Origin: an uncultured Flavobacteriales bacterium
Lineage (GTDB): Bacteria > Bacteroidota > Bacteroidia > Flavobacteriales_E > Vicingaceae
Reading direction: 5' to 3'
DNA: 64,000 nt
Assembly: GCA_905479915.1 (NCBI GenBank)
Contig: CAJQOH010000038.1
Span: forward strand, 1 to 64,000
Made by a program: the position numbers and the translations under genes. The notes under the pieces were generated by a model. The model saw nothing but the letters and a program-made list of their open reading frames with translations. It ran no database searches and had not been told where the DNA came from. Position 1 is the first letter of the stretch; every line of letters starts with the position of its first letter. Below, in pieces: positions 16,334-25,086 of this stretch.

Positions 16334-17311
16334 ATGTCAATTAGACTAAGAGACAACAGAAAAACAGAAGCAATAAGAAGTTCCGTTCGAGAAACAGAAT
16401 TGAACGTTTCTGACTTTATCTACCCCCTTTTTATTGAAGAAGCAGATGATGTTAAGAAAGAAATTGTTTCTATGCCAGGTATTTTCCGTTACTCTTTAAA
16501 CAGAATAAATGAAGAACTGGATGAAGTAGTTGCTTTGGGTATTAATGCTGTCATTCTATTTGGTATCCCTCTAAAAAAAGATGCTGAAGGTTCAGAAAGT
16601 TGGAACGACAATGGAATAATTCAAAAAGCAATTCGCTACATCAAAACCAACTATCCAAGTTTAAAAGTAATTGCCGATGTATGTTTTTGTGAATATACTG
16701 ACCATGGTCATTGTGGAGTTTTATGCGACAATGATGTTGACAATGATTTGACACTAATCAATCTTAGAAAACAAACATTGGCTCAAGCAAAAGCAGGAGT
16801 TGATATGGTTGCTCCATCAGGAATGATGGATTTTGCAGTACGTGAAATGAGGGATGAGTTGGATAAAAATGGATTTGAACACATTCCTATTATGGGCTAT
16901 TCTGTAAAGTACTGCTCGTCATATTATGGACCATTTAGAGATGCTGCAGATTCTGCTCCAAGTTTTGGAGATAGAAGAACCTACCAAATGGATCCTGCCA
17001 ATAGAAATGAAGCTTTAAAAGAAGCGCAAACAGATTTAGATGAAGGTGCAGAAATTTTAATGGTAAAACCTGCCTTATCTTATTTGGATATTATAAGAGA
17101 TTTAAAAAATAACTTTGATACACCAATAGCAGCTTATAATGTTAGTGGAGAATATTCCATGATAAAAGCCGCAGGAAATAATGGTTGGATTGATGAACAA
17201 AAAGTAATGCTAGAAACATTGCTTTCAATAAAAAGAGCTGGAGCTGATATTATTATTACATATCATGCTAAAGAGGCCGCTAAACAATTGAAAAAAGAAA
17301 TAAGAGAATAG
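16334..17311 (+). CDS. hemB: Porphobilinogen synthase (delta-aminolevulinic acid dehydratase)
   Basis: This 325-residue enzyme joins two 5-aminolevulinate molecules into porphobilinogen in haem synthesis. The zinc-site cysteines are present in [16 protein letters not shown] (near residue 120), so this is the zinc-dependent type. The Schiff-base lysines are in [16 protein letters not shown] (near 195) and [10 protein letters not shown] (near 248). The length is normal. It is the first gene of the hemB-hemL-hemE run on the plus strand, 74 nt before hemL. Confidence 0.97.
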   Translation: MSIRLRDNRKTEAIRSSVRETELNVSDFIYPLFIEEADDVKKEIVSMPGIFRYSLNRINEELDEVVALGINAVILFGIPLKKDAEGSESWNDNGIIQKAIRYIKTNYPSLKVIADVCFCEYTDHGHCGVLCDNDVDNDLTLINLRKQTLAQAKAGVDMVAPSGMMDFAVREMRDELDKNGFEHIPIMGYSVKYCSSYYGPFRDAADSAPSFGDRRTYQMDPANRNEALKEAQTDLDEGAEILMVKPALSYLDIIRDLKNNFDTPIAAYNVSGEYSMIKAAGNNGWIDEQKVMLETLLSIKRAGADIIITYHAKEAAKQLKKEIRE

Positions 17312-17318
17312 AAACAAG

Positions 17319-17364
17319 AAAAAAGACTTCTAGTCTTTGCTCTTTATTCTGAAAGCAAAGCGGT
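17319..17364 (+). repeat. Tandem small hairpins between hemB and hemL
   Basis: Two short hairpins follow each other: AAAGACT/AGTCTTT around TCT, and TTTGCT/AGCAAA around a 12-nt loop. They fill most of the 74-bp hemB-hemL gap. They could slow transcription or protect mRNA ends; their role is not known. Confidence 0.35.
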
Positions 17365-17385
17365 CTTTTCTCTAAACAAAAGAAA

Positions 17386-18672
17386 ATGAATAACACAAAA
17401 TCACAAGAATTATATACCGCTGGACAAAAGCACCTAGTTGGAGCAGTAAACTCTCCTGTTCGTGCATTTAGTTCTGTTGGCGGTAATCCATTGTTTATGG
17501 AGAAAGCATCAGGTTCTAAAATTTACGATGTAGATGGAAACGAATACATTGATCTAGTGCTGTCTTATGGTCCAATGATTATTGGTCATGGAAATGAAAA
17601 AGTTCTAAGTGCTGTACAGAATCAGGTTGCTACCGGTTTTACTTTTGGAGCAAGTACAGCAAATGAAATTAAGTTAGCCCAAATGGTTTGCAACGCTTTT
17701 CCAGGAATGGACAAAGTAAGGTTTGTAAACTCGGGTACTGAAGCTATTTTAAGCGCCATACGTTTGGCAAGAGCTTTCACAAAGAAAAACCACATTGTAA
17801 AATTTGCTGGGTGTTATCACGGCCATTCTGATGCACTATTAGTTGCAGCAGGTTCTGGTTTAGCTACTTTAAGTATTCCAGGAAGTGCTGGAGTACCCAA
17901 AGAAGCAGTTCAAAATACATTGATTGCAGAATACAATGACATCGAATCAGTAAAAAAACACATTGCAGCATGTGATGATATTGCTGCTGTTTTTATTGAG
18001 CCAGTTGCAGGAAATATGGGGACGGTTATCCCTTCAGACTCTTTCATTAAAGAACTTAGAAAAATCACTAAAGAAGCAGGTATTCTTTTAGTTGTTGATG
18101 AAGTAATGACAGGCTTCCGTTCTAAATTTGGTGGAGCTCAAGAGCTTTTAGGAGTTGAAGCTGATATTACGTGTTTAGGAAAAGTTGTTGGTGGTGGATT
18201 TCCAGTAGGTGCTTATGGAGCAAGAGAAGAAATAATGCAAATGGTTTCTCCTTTAGGAGCAATGTATCAAGCAGGAACATTATCTGGAAATCCAGTTGCA
18301 ATGGCTGCCGGAATTTCTACTTTAGAAGAGTTACAGTCTCAAAATCCATATGATAAATTTAATGAGCAAGCAGCAACCATTGAAAAAGCGTTGCTAAATG
18401 CCGCTGCTGAAAACGGAATTGACTTAACAGTTAGCAGATTTGGATCTATGGTTAATCCGTTTTTCACTTCTAAAAAAGTAACAAATTTTACTGAGGCTCA
18501 AGAATGTGATACTGCTCGATTTACTAAATTCTTTTGGGGTTTAATTGAGAATGGCGTTTACATTCCACCTTCTCAATTTGAAGCGTGGTTCTTATGTTCA
18601 GTGCTTTCTGATGAAGATATAAATAAGATTATTAATGCAATTAATTCGGCTATGGCCGGAATTAATAATTAA
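17386..18672 (+). CDS. hemL: Glutamate-1-semialdehyde 2,1-aminomutase
   Basis: This 428-residue PLP enzyme of class III aminotransferase fold converts glutamate-1-semialdehyde to 5-aminolevulinate. Diagnostic stretches are GAVNSPVRAF near the N-terminus, YGPMIIGHGN, FVNSGTEAILSAIRLAR, GCYHGHSDALLVAAGSG, VDEVMTGFR and CLGKVVGGGFPVGAYG with the PLP lysine near residue 265. The C-terminal GVYIPPSQFEAWFL is also typical. It shows that haem precursors are made by the C5 pathway here. It feeds HemB, encoded just upstream. Confidence 0.97.
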   Translation: MNNTKSQELYTAGQKHLVGAVNSPVRAFSSVGGNPLFMEKASGSKIYDVDGNEYIDLVLSYGPMIIGHGNEKVLSAVQNQVATGFTFGASTANEIKLAQMVCNAFPGMDKVRFVNSGTEAILSAIRLARAFTKKNHIVKFAGCYHGHSDALLVAAGSGLATLSIPGSAGVPKEAVQNTLIAEYNDIESVKKHIAACDDIAAVFIEPVAGNMGTVIPSDSFIKELRKITKEAGILLVVDEVMTGFRSKFGGAQELLGVEADITCLGKVVGGGFPVGAYGAREEIMQMVSPLGAMYQAGTLSGNPVAMAAGISTLEELQSQNPYDKFNEQAATIEKALLNAAAENGIDLTVSRFGSMVNPFFTSKKVTNFTEAQECDTARFTKFFWGLIENGVYIPPSQFEAWFLCSVLSDEDINKIINAINSAMAGINN

Positions 18673-18680
18673 AAATGGAG

Positions 18681-19086
18681 AATTGATAATTATTAAATGA
18701 GCAAAAATGTTGTAAAAGATAAAAGTTACATGTTTGCAATTCAAATTATTGAATTGTACAAAGTTCTTATCGATAAAAAAGAATTTGTTTTAAGCAAACA
18801 ACTTTTGCGCTCTGGAACAGCAATTGGAGCTTTAATACAAGAATCTGAACACGCTGAAAGCAAAAAAGACTTCATTCATAAGTTATCAATTTCACTAAAA
18901 GAAGCAAACGAAACAACTTATTGGCTCAACTTATTAGTTGACACCCACTATATTGAGCAATCTGATTTTAACAAAATAAACAATTTAAACATTGAATTAA
19001 TTAGGCTTTTAGTCTCAATAATTAAATCAAGTAAAAACAATTTACAAAATGGATAACTTTCCATTTTCAATTATACATTATCAATT
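18681..19086. repeat. Inverted repeat pair bracketing the four-helix-bundle gene
   Basis: AATTGATAAT at 18681-18690 is repeated inverted as ATTATCAATT at 19077-19086. Both copies extend imperfectly towards ATGG/CCAT-type sequence. The pair encloses only the gene at 18697-19056, giving a compact unit of about 400 bp inside the hem run. Confidence 0.5.
18697..19056 (+). CDS. Four-helix-bundle protein (S23/23S rRNA intervening-sequence type)
   Basis: This 119-residue protein belongs to the four-helix-bundle family first seen as the product of 23S rRNA intervening sequences. Typical motifs are FAIQIIELYKVL, LSKQLLRSGTAIGALIQESE and FIHKLSISLKEANETTYWL. Its molecular function is unknown. It sits between hemL and hemE, which normally have no such neighbour, and short inverted repeats bracket it. 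This looks like an insertion. In many Bacteroidetes these genes are scattered among unrelated operons. Confidence 0.9.
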   Translation: MSKNVVKDKSYMFAIQIIELYKVLIDKKEFVLSKQLLRSGTAIGALIQESEHAESKKDFIHKLSISLKEANETTYWLNLLVDTHYIEQSDFNKINNLNIELIRLLVSIIKSSKNNLQNG

Positions 19087-19089
19087 CAT

Positions 19090-20124
19090 ATGAAATTTAA
19101 CGATAACTTTTTAAAAGCTTGTAGAAGAGAAGAAACTCCTTATACTCCACTTTGGTTAGCTCGTCAAGCAGGACGTTACCAAAAAGAGTATATGAAAATT
19201 AAAGAGACTTACAGTATCATAGATATTAGTACAACTCCAGAAATTTCTGCTGAAGTAACATTACTTCCTATCAATCAATTTGAATTAGATTCTGCAATTA
19301 TATTTTCAGACATTTTAATTCCTTTAGGACCTATGGGAATTAGCTTTGAATACAAAAAAGGGTACGGACCATTAATCCATAACCCGGTTAGAACTGTTGC
19401 TGATGTAGAAAAACTTAAAGTAGTTGATCCTGCATTAGAAATGGCATACACCGGTAAAGCGTTAACTATTCTAAAGAAAGAATTAAATGTTCCTTGTATT
19501 GGTTTTGTTGGAGCTCCATTTACATTGGCTAGTTACATGATAGAAGGTGGTCCTTCTAAGAACTACGAAACCATGAAAGCTTTTATGTATAACGAAACAA
19601 AAGCTTGGCACTTACTAATGGATAAGTTAGGGACTGTAATGGCGAATTACTTAAACTTTCAAATAGAAAGTGGCGCTATGGCAGTACAGATTTTTGATAG
19701 TTGGGTTGGTGCTTTAGACATTGACGATTACAATGAGTATGTTTATCCTCACGTAGAAAAGATGATTGAAATTGTTAAAGGAAAATACCCTAATGTTCCT
19801 TTAATCTCTATGGGGGTAAACTCTGCTCATTTAATACCAAGTTTAAGAAAAGCGAACCCAGATGTTATTGCCATTGATTGGAAAACTGACTTGGCTAAAA
19901 CGTGGAAAGACCTCAACTACGAAGTTGCCGTACAAGGTAATTTAGATCCTACTGCTCTTTTTGCTGATTGGGATATTATTGAAGCAAAAACCAAAAAGAT
20001 TTTAGATTCTGTAAAAGGAATTGATGGGCACATATTTAACTTAGGACACGGTATTTTACCTGGAACACCTGTAGAGAATGTTAAACAGCTTTGTAAGTTT
20101 GTGCATGAGTATACGAGGAAATAA
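19090..20124 (+). CDS. hemE: Uroporphyrinogen decarboxylase
   Basis: This 344-residue cytoplasmic enzyme removes four acetate carboxyls from uroporphyrinogen III to give coproporphyrinogen III. The substrate-binding motif PLWLARQAGRYQKEY is at residues 17-31. Further family motifs are IFSDILIPLGPMGI, GFVGAPFTLASYMIEGGPSK, IFDSWVGAL and FNLGHGILPGTPVENV. The length is normal. It lies 33 nt after the four-helix-bundle gene and converges with the next gene with a 6-nt gap. Confidence 0.97.
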   Translation: MKFNDNFLKACRREETPYTPLWLARQAGRYQKEYMKIKETYSIIDISTTPEISAEVTLLPINQFELDSAIIFSDILIPLGPMGISFEYKKGYGPLIHNPVRTVADVEKLKVVDPALEMAYTGKALTILKKELNVPCIGFVGAPFTLASYMIEGGPSKNYETMKAFMYNETKAWHLLMDKLGTVMANYLNFQIESGAMAVQIFDSWVGALDIDDYNEYVYPHVEKMIEIVKGKYPNVPLISMGVNSAHLIPSLRKANPDVIAIDWKTDLAKTWKDLNYEVAVQGNLDPTALFADWDIIEAKTKKILDSVKGIDGHIFNLGHGILPGTPVENVKQLCKFVHEYTRK

Positions 20125-20130
20125 TCCTCA

Positions 20131-20658
20131 TTACTCCGAAACAAGCTCTTCAATTTGATCCAATTTCTTAGCGGTATATTTTCCTGAGGTAGAATAAACA
20201 ATTTTACCATTTGCATCCAATACAAAAAAGTAAGGTTTGCTTTTATCTTTTAGATAAGCTTTATAAGGGTCTAAACTTCCTTTGTAAAAGATAACATGAG
20301 GGGCCAATTCTGGGTCTATTTCTTTTTTGGTTTTTTGCATGGCCTTTTCATAAAAGCTTTTATTCGCTCCAGTAAACATAGGAACAAAAAAGATATCCAT
20401 ATTGTAATCAATTGGGATAAACGTGTTTTGATTGATAAATAGATCATAAACCGGTTGCATCCAAGATTGTAAATCTGCCTCTGCTTTTTGAGATGAAGCC
20501 ATACCAATTAAACAGTATTTTCCTTGAGCAGATTTTGGCAATTCAATCATCTTGTTTTTTAAAGTTTCACCTTTTATGTCTGGGAATTTATCTCCATTAT
20601 TAGCAATTGAATAATGGGTTAAGAATAAAGATATAAGGAATATGGTTAAGTTTTTCAT
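20131..20658 (-). CDS. Exported thioredoxin-fold-like protein without CxxC
   Basis: This 175-residue protein has a signal peptide (residues 1-19, ending HYSIA). The mature part starts NNGDKFPDIKGETL, the opening of TlpA/AhpC-like proteins. It contains GKYCLIGMASSQKAEADLQSW where a redox CxxC would be expected, and later PYFFVLDANGKIVYSTSGKY, as in thioredoxin-fold proteins. Only a single cysteine is visible, in the GKYCLIG strand, so disulfide exchange is unlikely. It could be a periplasmic chaperone-like or peroxiredoxin-like protein. I assign the fold only tentatively. Confidence 0.55.
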   Translation of the reverse strand: MKNLTIFLISLFLTHYSIANNGDKFPDIKGETLKNKMIELPKSAQGKYCLIGMASSQKAEADLQSWMQPVYDLFINQNTFIPIDYNMDIFFVPMFTGANKSFYEKAMQKTKKEIDPELAPHVIFYKGSLDPYKAYLKDKSKPYFFVLDANGKIVYSTSGKYTAKKLDQIEELVSE

Positions 20659-20700
20659 ATTAAAAGAACGGTATATCCATTCATAATATTATACAAATCC

Positions 20701-20725
20701 GTCATTGCGGGCTTGATCCGCAATC
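20701..20725. repeat. REP-like 25-bp repeat, left of GIY-YIG gene
   Basis: GTCATTGCGGGCTTGATCCGCAATC starts the unit. Its reverse complement matches the sequence at 21063-21087 at 24 of 25 positions. The core TCATTGCG recurs in the palindrome at 30299-30374. Confidence 0.8.
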
Positions 20726-20750
20726 CCCCAATTATAACTACTTTCGTATA

Positions 20751-21047
20751 ATGGAACGTGGTGGCTTTATTTATTTTATGGCAAATGCTCATAACAATGT
20801 TTTGTATTTAGGAGTTACATCAAATTTACATGTCAGAATTCACCAGCACAAAACCAAAAAATTCCCTAACTCATTTACAGCAAATTATAATTGTGACAAA
20901 TTGGTTTATTTTGAATATTATTCATCAATTGAAGAAGCAATTGGTCGAGAGAAAAATTTAAAAAACTGGAAAAGAGAATGGAAAAATGAACTTGTTGAAA
21001 ACCTCAATCCTGATTGGTATGACTTAAGTGATACAATTGAAAAGTAA
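20751..21047 (+). CDS. GIY-YIG nuclease-domain protein (UPF0213/YhbQ-like)
   Basis: This 98-residue protein consists of a single GIY-YIG domain. FIYFMANAHNNVLYLGVTSN (residues 6-25) replaces GIY/YIG with FIY/YLG and the catalytic arginine follows in LHVRIHQH. The metal-binding glutamate is in EEAIGREKNLKNWKREWKNEL, the standard end of this small family. Proteins of this type are commonly annotated as endonucleases, but few have been tested. The gene is enclosed by near-perfect 25-bp inverted repeats at 20701 and 21063, so it looks like a discrete transferable unit rather than part of a neighbouring operon. Confidence 0.9.
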   Translation: MERGGFIYFMANAHNNVLYLGVTSNLHVRIHQHKTKKFPNSFTANYNCDKLVYFEYYSSIEEAIGREKNLKNWKREWKNELVENLNPDWYDLSDTIEK

Positions 21048-21062
21048 AGTTATTAATAAGGA

Positions 21063-21087
21063 GATTGCGGGTCAAGCCCGCAATGAC
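21063..21087. repeat. REP-like 25-bp repeat, right of GIY-YIG gene
   Basis: GATTGCGGGTCAAGCCCGCAATGAC is the inverted partner of 20701-20725 with one mismatch. It lies 18 nt before the radical SAM gene. The arms of this copy are themselves partly palindromic (GCGGG...CCCGC). Confidence 0.8.
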
Positions 21088-21104
21088 GAAACATCACAAC
21101 AAAA

Positions 21105-22163
21105 ATGACGTTAATCAACAATAAACATTTCTGCATACTTCCATGGATACATTTACATATTGCTCAAAATGGAAGGGTAAGTCCTTGCTGTAACAACAAA
21201 AGGTTTTTAGGCAATGTTCAAGAACAATCAATAAAAGACATTTGGAATGGTAAAAAGTTTGAAGAACTAAGAACCCAATTCCAAAACGACATTCCAGATA
21301 AAAGATGTAGTCACTGTTACAATATCGAAAAATCAGGCAAATTAAGTCTACGACAAATATCCAATCAGAAATACAAAAAAGACCTAAAACGAATAGATGA
21401 AAATAATCCTGAACCAATCTATTTAGACATTCGGTTTTCTAACATTTGTAACTTTAAATGCAAAACGTGCTGGCATGGCAATAGCTCAGCTTGGTTTGAA
21501 GAAGGAAGTAAGCGTAATGCCTCTAATGAACGGATCATTAAAGCCTTTACAAATAATTTTGATGAACTTTTTGAATACATAGATGACATAGAAGAAATCT
21601 ACTTTGCTGGTGGTGAACCCCTTATTATGGAAGAACATTATCAGGTTTTAGAAGAGCTCGAAAAAAGAAAATTATTCAATATTGAACTGCGATACAATAC
21701 CAACTTCTCTAACCTCAACTTTAAGGATAAAAATATTTTAGAGGTCTGGAAAAAATTTAAAAAAGTACATGTAAGTGCAAGTATCGATGCGAGTCATGAG
21801 CTTGGATCTGAAATCAGGGAAGGTTTTAATTGGAAGCAGTTTATACAGAATAGGGAAAAAATGATTCAGGTGTGTCCTGAGATTTATTTTGAGATTGCCC
21901 CAACGGTTAGTTCAATGAACATTAATAACCTTCCAGCACTTCATCAAGAACTCGTAAATCTTGAACTATTAGAAATCAATCATATTTATATTAACATCTT
22001 AGAACGGCCTAAAGAATTTAACATTCAACAACTTTCCTTAAACGAAAAATTAAATTCTGAAACGAAAATTAAAAAACATATCGATTGGTTAAAAAATAAT
22101 GATTCTTTACTAAGTGTTACCACTGATTTTGAAAATTTAATCTCGTATTTAAAGCTTAACTAA
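21105..22163 (+). CDS. Radical SAM protein with twitch/SPASM-like auxiliary cluster
   Basis: This 352-residue protein has a Cys-rich N-terminal region: FCILPWIHLHIAQNGRVSPCC near residue 9 and CSHCYNIEKSG near 69. It matches the auxiliary-cluster module usually found after the radical SAM core. The radical SAM CX3CX2C motif, SNICNFKCKTCW, lies near residue 115, followed by FAGGEPLIMEEHY. This order (auxiliary cysteines first) is known in twitch-domain proteins of marine bacteria. The substrate is unknown and no ribosomally made peptide precursor is apparent next to it. Confidence 0.82.
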   Translation: MTLINNKHFCILPWIHLHIAQNGRVSPCCNNKRFLGNVQEQSIKDIWNGKKFEELRTQFQNDIPDKRCSHCYNIEKSGKLSLRQISNQKYKKDLKRIDENNPEPIYLDIRFSNICNFKCKTCWHGNSSAWFEEGSKRNASNERIIKAFTNNFDELFEYIDDIEEIYFAGGEPLIMEEHYQVLEELEKRKLFNIELRYNTNFSNLNFKDKNILEVWKKFKKVHVSASIDASHELGSEIREGFNWKQFIQNREKMIQVCPEIYFEIAPTVSSMNINNLPALHQELVNLELLEINHIYINILERPKEFNIQQLSLNEKLNSETKIKKHIDWLKNNDSLLSVTTDFENLISYLKLN

Positions 22164-22210
22164 CTTTTTTACAATAAATTCGCAATCAATTACACTAACG
22201 AACGAACCTT

Positions 22211-23080
22211 ATGTACCCAAACAAGCTCCCTGCATTAATTGCATGCCTCATCATTTCATTTTCTCTACATGCTCAAAAAAAAGCATACACCGTTTTTGAC
22301 GATTTAGGAGGAAAATCCAGTTACGAGAAAATTTTAAAAAAAGCTGCTAAAGCTGACATCATTCTTTTCGGAGAAATATACCGAAACCCCATTAATCATT
22401 GGTTAGAATATGAATTGGTAAAAGATATTTTTGAAAAAGTAAACGAAGACATTGTTCTTGGTGCTCAATCTTATCATACAGACAATCAACTTGTAATTAA
22501 TGAATATTTGGGCGGGCATGTGAATTACAAAACCTTTTGTAAAGAAGTTAACTATGGAGAAGACAATCACACAGAATATAGACCATTGTTAGATTTTTCT
22601 AGAAGTTTTCAAATCCCTTTCATTGCCACCAGTATTCCTGATAGATACATTAAAATGGTAAGTACAGAAGGGTTTAAAGCCTTCAATCACCTTTCAAAAC
22701 AAGCCAGTAAATACCTTTGCCCTACACCTTTTAAATATGATGAAAACTTAGAAGGATATAAAGCGATAAAAAGAATGAAAGATCATGGTAAAATTACTGG
22801 AGACAATTTAGCCAGAGCACAGGTTACAAAAGATGCTACCATGTCTCATTTCATATTAAAAAATTATAGAGAAGGAAGTACTTTTATTCACTTTAACCAC
22901 ACCTACCATTCCAAAAACTTTGAAGGCATTATGTGGCATTTAAAACAGGCCAATCCCGACCTTAAAATTTTAACCATTCATTGTGTTAAACAAAAGGAAT
23001 TAGACAAGCTTGAATTAAAAAATGAAAGTACAGCTCATTTTATTATTGTTACGCCAAAGTCTATGAGTAAAACGCACTAA
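22211..23080 (+). CDS. ChaN-like haem-binding/Tiki-superfamily exported protein
   Basis: This 289-residue protein has a signal peptide (1-21, ending LHAQ). The family motif is IILFGEIYRNPINHWLEYEL (near residue 50), where ChaN has a GE.H-type signature, and later FIHFNHTYHSKNFEGIMWHL. ChaN of Campylobacter is an iron-regulated outer-membrane lipoprotein that binds haem. This homologue has no lipobox, so it would be periplasmic. The stop codon overlaps the convergent ABC-F stop. Its closeness to hem genes may be chance. Confidence 0.8.
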   Translation: MYPNKLPALIACLIISFSLHAQKKAYTVFDDLGGKSSYEKILKKAAKADIILFGEIYRNPINHWLEYELVKDIFEKVNEDIVLGAQSYHTDNQLVINEYLGGHVNYKTFCKEVNYGEDNHTEYRPLLDFSRSFQIPFIATSIPDRYIKMVSTEGFKAFNHLSKQASKYLCPTPFKYDENLEGYKAIKRMKDHGKITGDNLARAQVTKDATMSHFILKNYREGSTFIHFNHTYHSKNFEGIMWHLKQANPDLKILTIHCVKQKELDKLELKNESTAHFIIVTPKSMSKTH

Positions 23081-24999
23081 GCGTTTAACATTTCTAATTC
23101 TTTTTCAGATTTTTCCCAATCTTTCATCGCTTGGTCTAACTCTTCTTTAAGAGTTCCATATTCATCCATTAACTCTTGAGAATATGCATTAGGATCTAGT
23201 AATTTTTGATTTAGCCCTTCAACTTTCGTTTCTAATTCTTCAATCAATTTTTCTAACTTACCTACTCTATTCTGAGTTTTTCTAATATCTTTATCACGTT
23301 GCTTTCGGTCTTCATAACTTAATTTATGAACAGAACTCTGTTTTTGTTTTTTCTCAACTACTTTCTCTTTATGCTCAAATTCACGGATAGTTTTAGCCTG
23401 TTTAGATTCTAAGAACTCATAAACCCCTCCTAAAAACTGTTTTACATTCCCATCACTAAACTCATACATTTCTTCCGTTAAGCCGTCTAAAAAATCTCTA
23501 TCGTGAGAAATAACAATTAACGTTCCATCATAATTTTGTAATGCTTTTTTTAAAACATCCTTAGATCGAATATCTAAGTGATTAGTTGGCTCATCCAATA
23601 CCAACAAATTAATTGGTTCCAACAAAAGTTTACACAACGCAACCCTTGCTCGCTCACCACCAGAAAGTACTTTTATTTTTTTAGTGATCTCTTCTTCTCC
23701 AAACATAAAAGCCCCTAAAAGACTTCTTACCTGTTTTCTTACTTCACCATGAGCAGCTTCATCAATAATTTCAAAAACTGTCTTTTCTTTATCTAATTCT
23801 TCTGCTTGATTTTGAGCAAAGTAAGCCATTTCTATATTGTGCCCTATTTTCAATTCTCCTTCATGCTCCAATTCTCCAACTAAAGAACGAATCATGGTAG
23901 TTTTACCCTCTCCATTCTTCCCAACAAAAGCTACTTTTTTACCCCTTTCAATAAAGTAATTTACACCACTAAACACTTGATTATCTCCAAAGGCCTTTCC
24001 AACTTCTGAAGCTTCTACAGCAACCTTTCCCGATCTAGGTGCTGGAGGAAAAGAAAATTGCATAGCTGCATTATCTTCTTCTTCAATCTCTATTCGATCC
24101 AAACGATCCAATTGTTTTATTCTACTTTGAACCTGAACCGCTTTAGACGCTTTAGACCTAAAACGCTCAATAAACTTCTCTGTATCTTGAATTTGCTTTT
24201 GTTGATTGTTATAGGCTGCTAGCTGCTGTTCTCTTCGCTCTTGTCTTTGATGTAAGTACTTAGAATAATACGTTTTATAGTCATAGATTTTTCCCAACGA
24301 AATTTCAATAGTTCTATTTGTTACCCCATCTAAAAAAGCTTTATCGTGAGATACTAAAACTACCCCACCATGATATACTTTTAAAAAATCTTCTAGCCAC
24401 TGTATTGATTCAATATCCAAGTGATTGGTTGGCTCATCCAATAGTAAAACGTCTGCATTCGACAATAAAATTTTAGCCAATTCAATCCTCATTCTCCACC
24501 CACCACTAAAATCGTCAGTTAATCGTGTAAAATCTTCAGGACTAAAACCTAATCCCTTTAAAATTGTTTCACAATTAGAATCAATATTGAAACCTCCTAA
24601 CAAACCAATTCGCTCATTCAAATCACTCAACTCATTAAGCATTTCTGAATAACTGTCAGACTCATAATCTGTTCTAACTGCAAGTTGTTCATTAATTATC
24701 TCAATCTTATCATTAATACCATTTACTTCTTTAAAAACAGATTTGGCCTCTTCCATAACTGTTTTTCCATAAGCAAAATCCATATCCTGAGGTAAGTAAC
24801 CCACTCTAAATCCGCTTGGCATCGAAATATTACCACCATCAGATTCTGATTCTCCAGCTATTATCTTAAGCAAAGAAGATTTACCTGCACCATTCTTCCC
24901 AACCAAACCAATTCGATCTGTCTTATTTATGATAAATGAAATCTTGTTAAACAAATAACGTTCTCCAAAATTTACTGTAAGCTCATTAATTCCAACCAT
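23077..24999 (-). CDS. ABC-F family ATPase (Uup/YheS-like)
   Basis: This 640-residue cytoplasmic protein has two ABC domains and no membrane segments. The first has GLVGKNGAGKSSLLKI and LTDDFSGGWRMRIELAKILL; the second has AFVGKNGEGKTTMIRSL and LSGGERARVALCKLLLEP. The ABC-F linker between them is charged (QERREQQLAAYNNQQKQ). The last 100 residues form a coiled coil, as in Uup-type proteins. ABC-F proteins act on the ribosomal E site to modulate translation. A TAATTTCG box lies 4 nt before the ATG, so its mRNA is probably leaderless. Confidence 0.93.
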   Translation of the reverse strand: MVGINELTVNFGERYLFNKISFIINKTDRIGLVGKNGAGKSSLLKIIAGESESDGGNISMPSGFRVGYLPQDMDFAYGKTVMEEAKSVFKEVNGINDKIEIINEQLAVRTDYESDSYSEMLNELSDLNERIGLLGGFNIDSNCETILKGLGFSPEDFTRLTDDFSGGWRMRIELAKILLSNADVLLLDEPTNHLDIESIQWLEDFLKVYHGGVVLVSHDKAFLDGVTNRTIEISLGKIYDYKTYYSKYLHQRQERREQQLAAYNNQQKQIQDTEKFIERFRSKASKAVQVQSRIKQLDRLDRIEIEEEDNAAMQFSFPPAPRSGKVAVEASEVGKAFGDNQVFSGVNYFIERGKKVAFVGKNGEGKTTMIRSLVGELEHEGELKIGHNIEMAYFAQNQAEELDKEKTVFEIIDEAAHGEVRKQVRSLLGAFMFGEEEITKKIKVLSGGERARVALCKLLLEPINLLVLDEPTNHLDIRSKDVLKKALQNYDGTLIVISHDRDFLDGLTEEMYEFSDGNVKQFLGGVYEFLESKQAKTIREFEHKEKVVEKKQKQSSVHKLSYEDRKQRDKDIRKTQNRVGKLEKLIEELETKVEGLNQKLLDPNAYSQELMDEYGTLKEELDQAMKDWEKSEKELEMLNA

Positions 25000-25003
25000 G
25001 TTG

Positions 25004-25011
25004 CGAAATTA
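25004..25011 (-). promoter_or_regulatory. Predicted -7 box (TAATTTCG) for the ABC-F gene, leaderless
   Basis: On the minus strand this is TAATTTCG. Only four bases separate it from the ATG at 24999, so transcription should begin at or next to the start codon. Confidence 0.45.
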
Positions 25012-25056
25012 GTTAAAGTAAGTGTATTGATTAGAATTTGGTATTACTGAATTAAA

Positions 25057-25064
25057 TATCTTTG
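25057..25064 (+). promoter_or_regulatory. Predicted -7 box (TATCTTTG) for the DUF983 operon
   Basis: TATCTTTG matches TAnnTTTG. It ends 22 nt before the ATG at 25087. A TTTG at 25037-25040 is a possible but closely spaced -33 element. Confidence 0.45.
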
Positions 25065-25086
25065 TAGTAGAATAAACCTATTTCAA

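Noticed and set aside
20751-21047. GIY-YIG gene as a homing endonuclease in an intron
   Set aside because: No interrupted gene flanks it; both neighbours are complete, and the protein belongs to the small stand-alone family.
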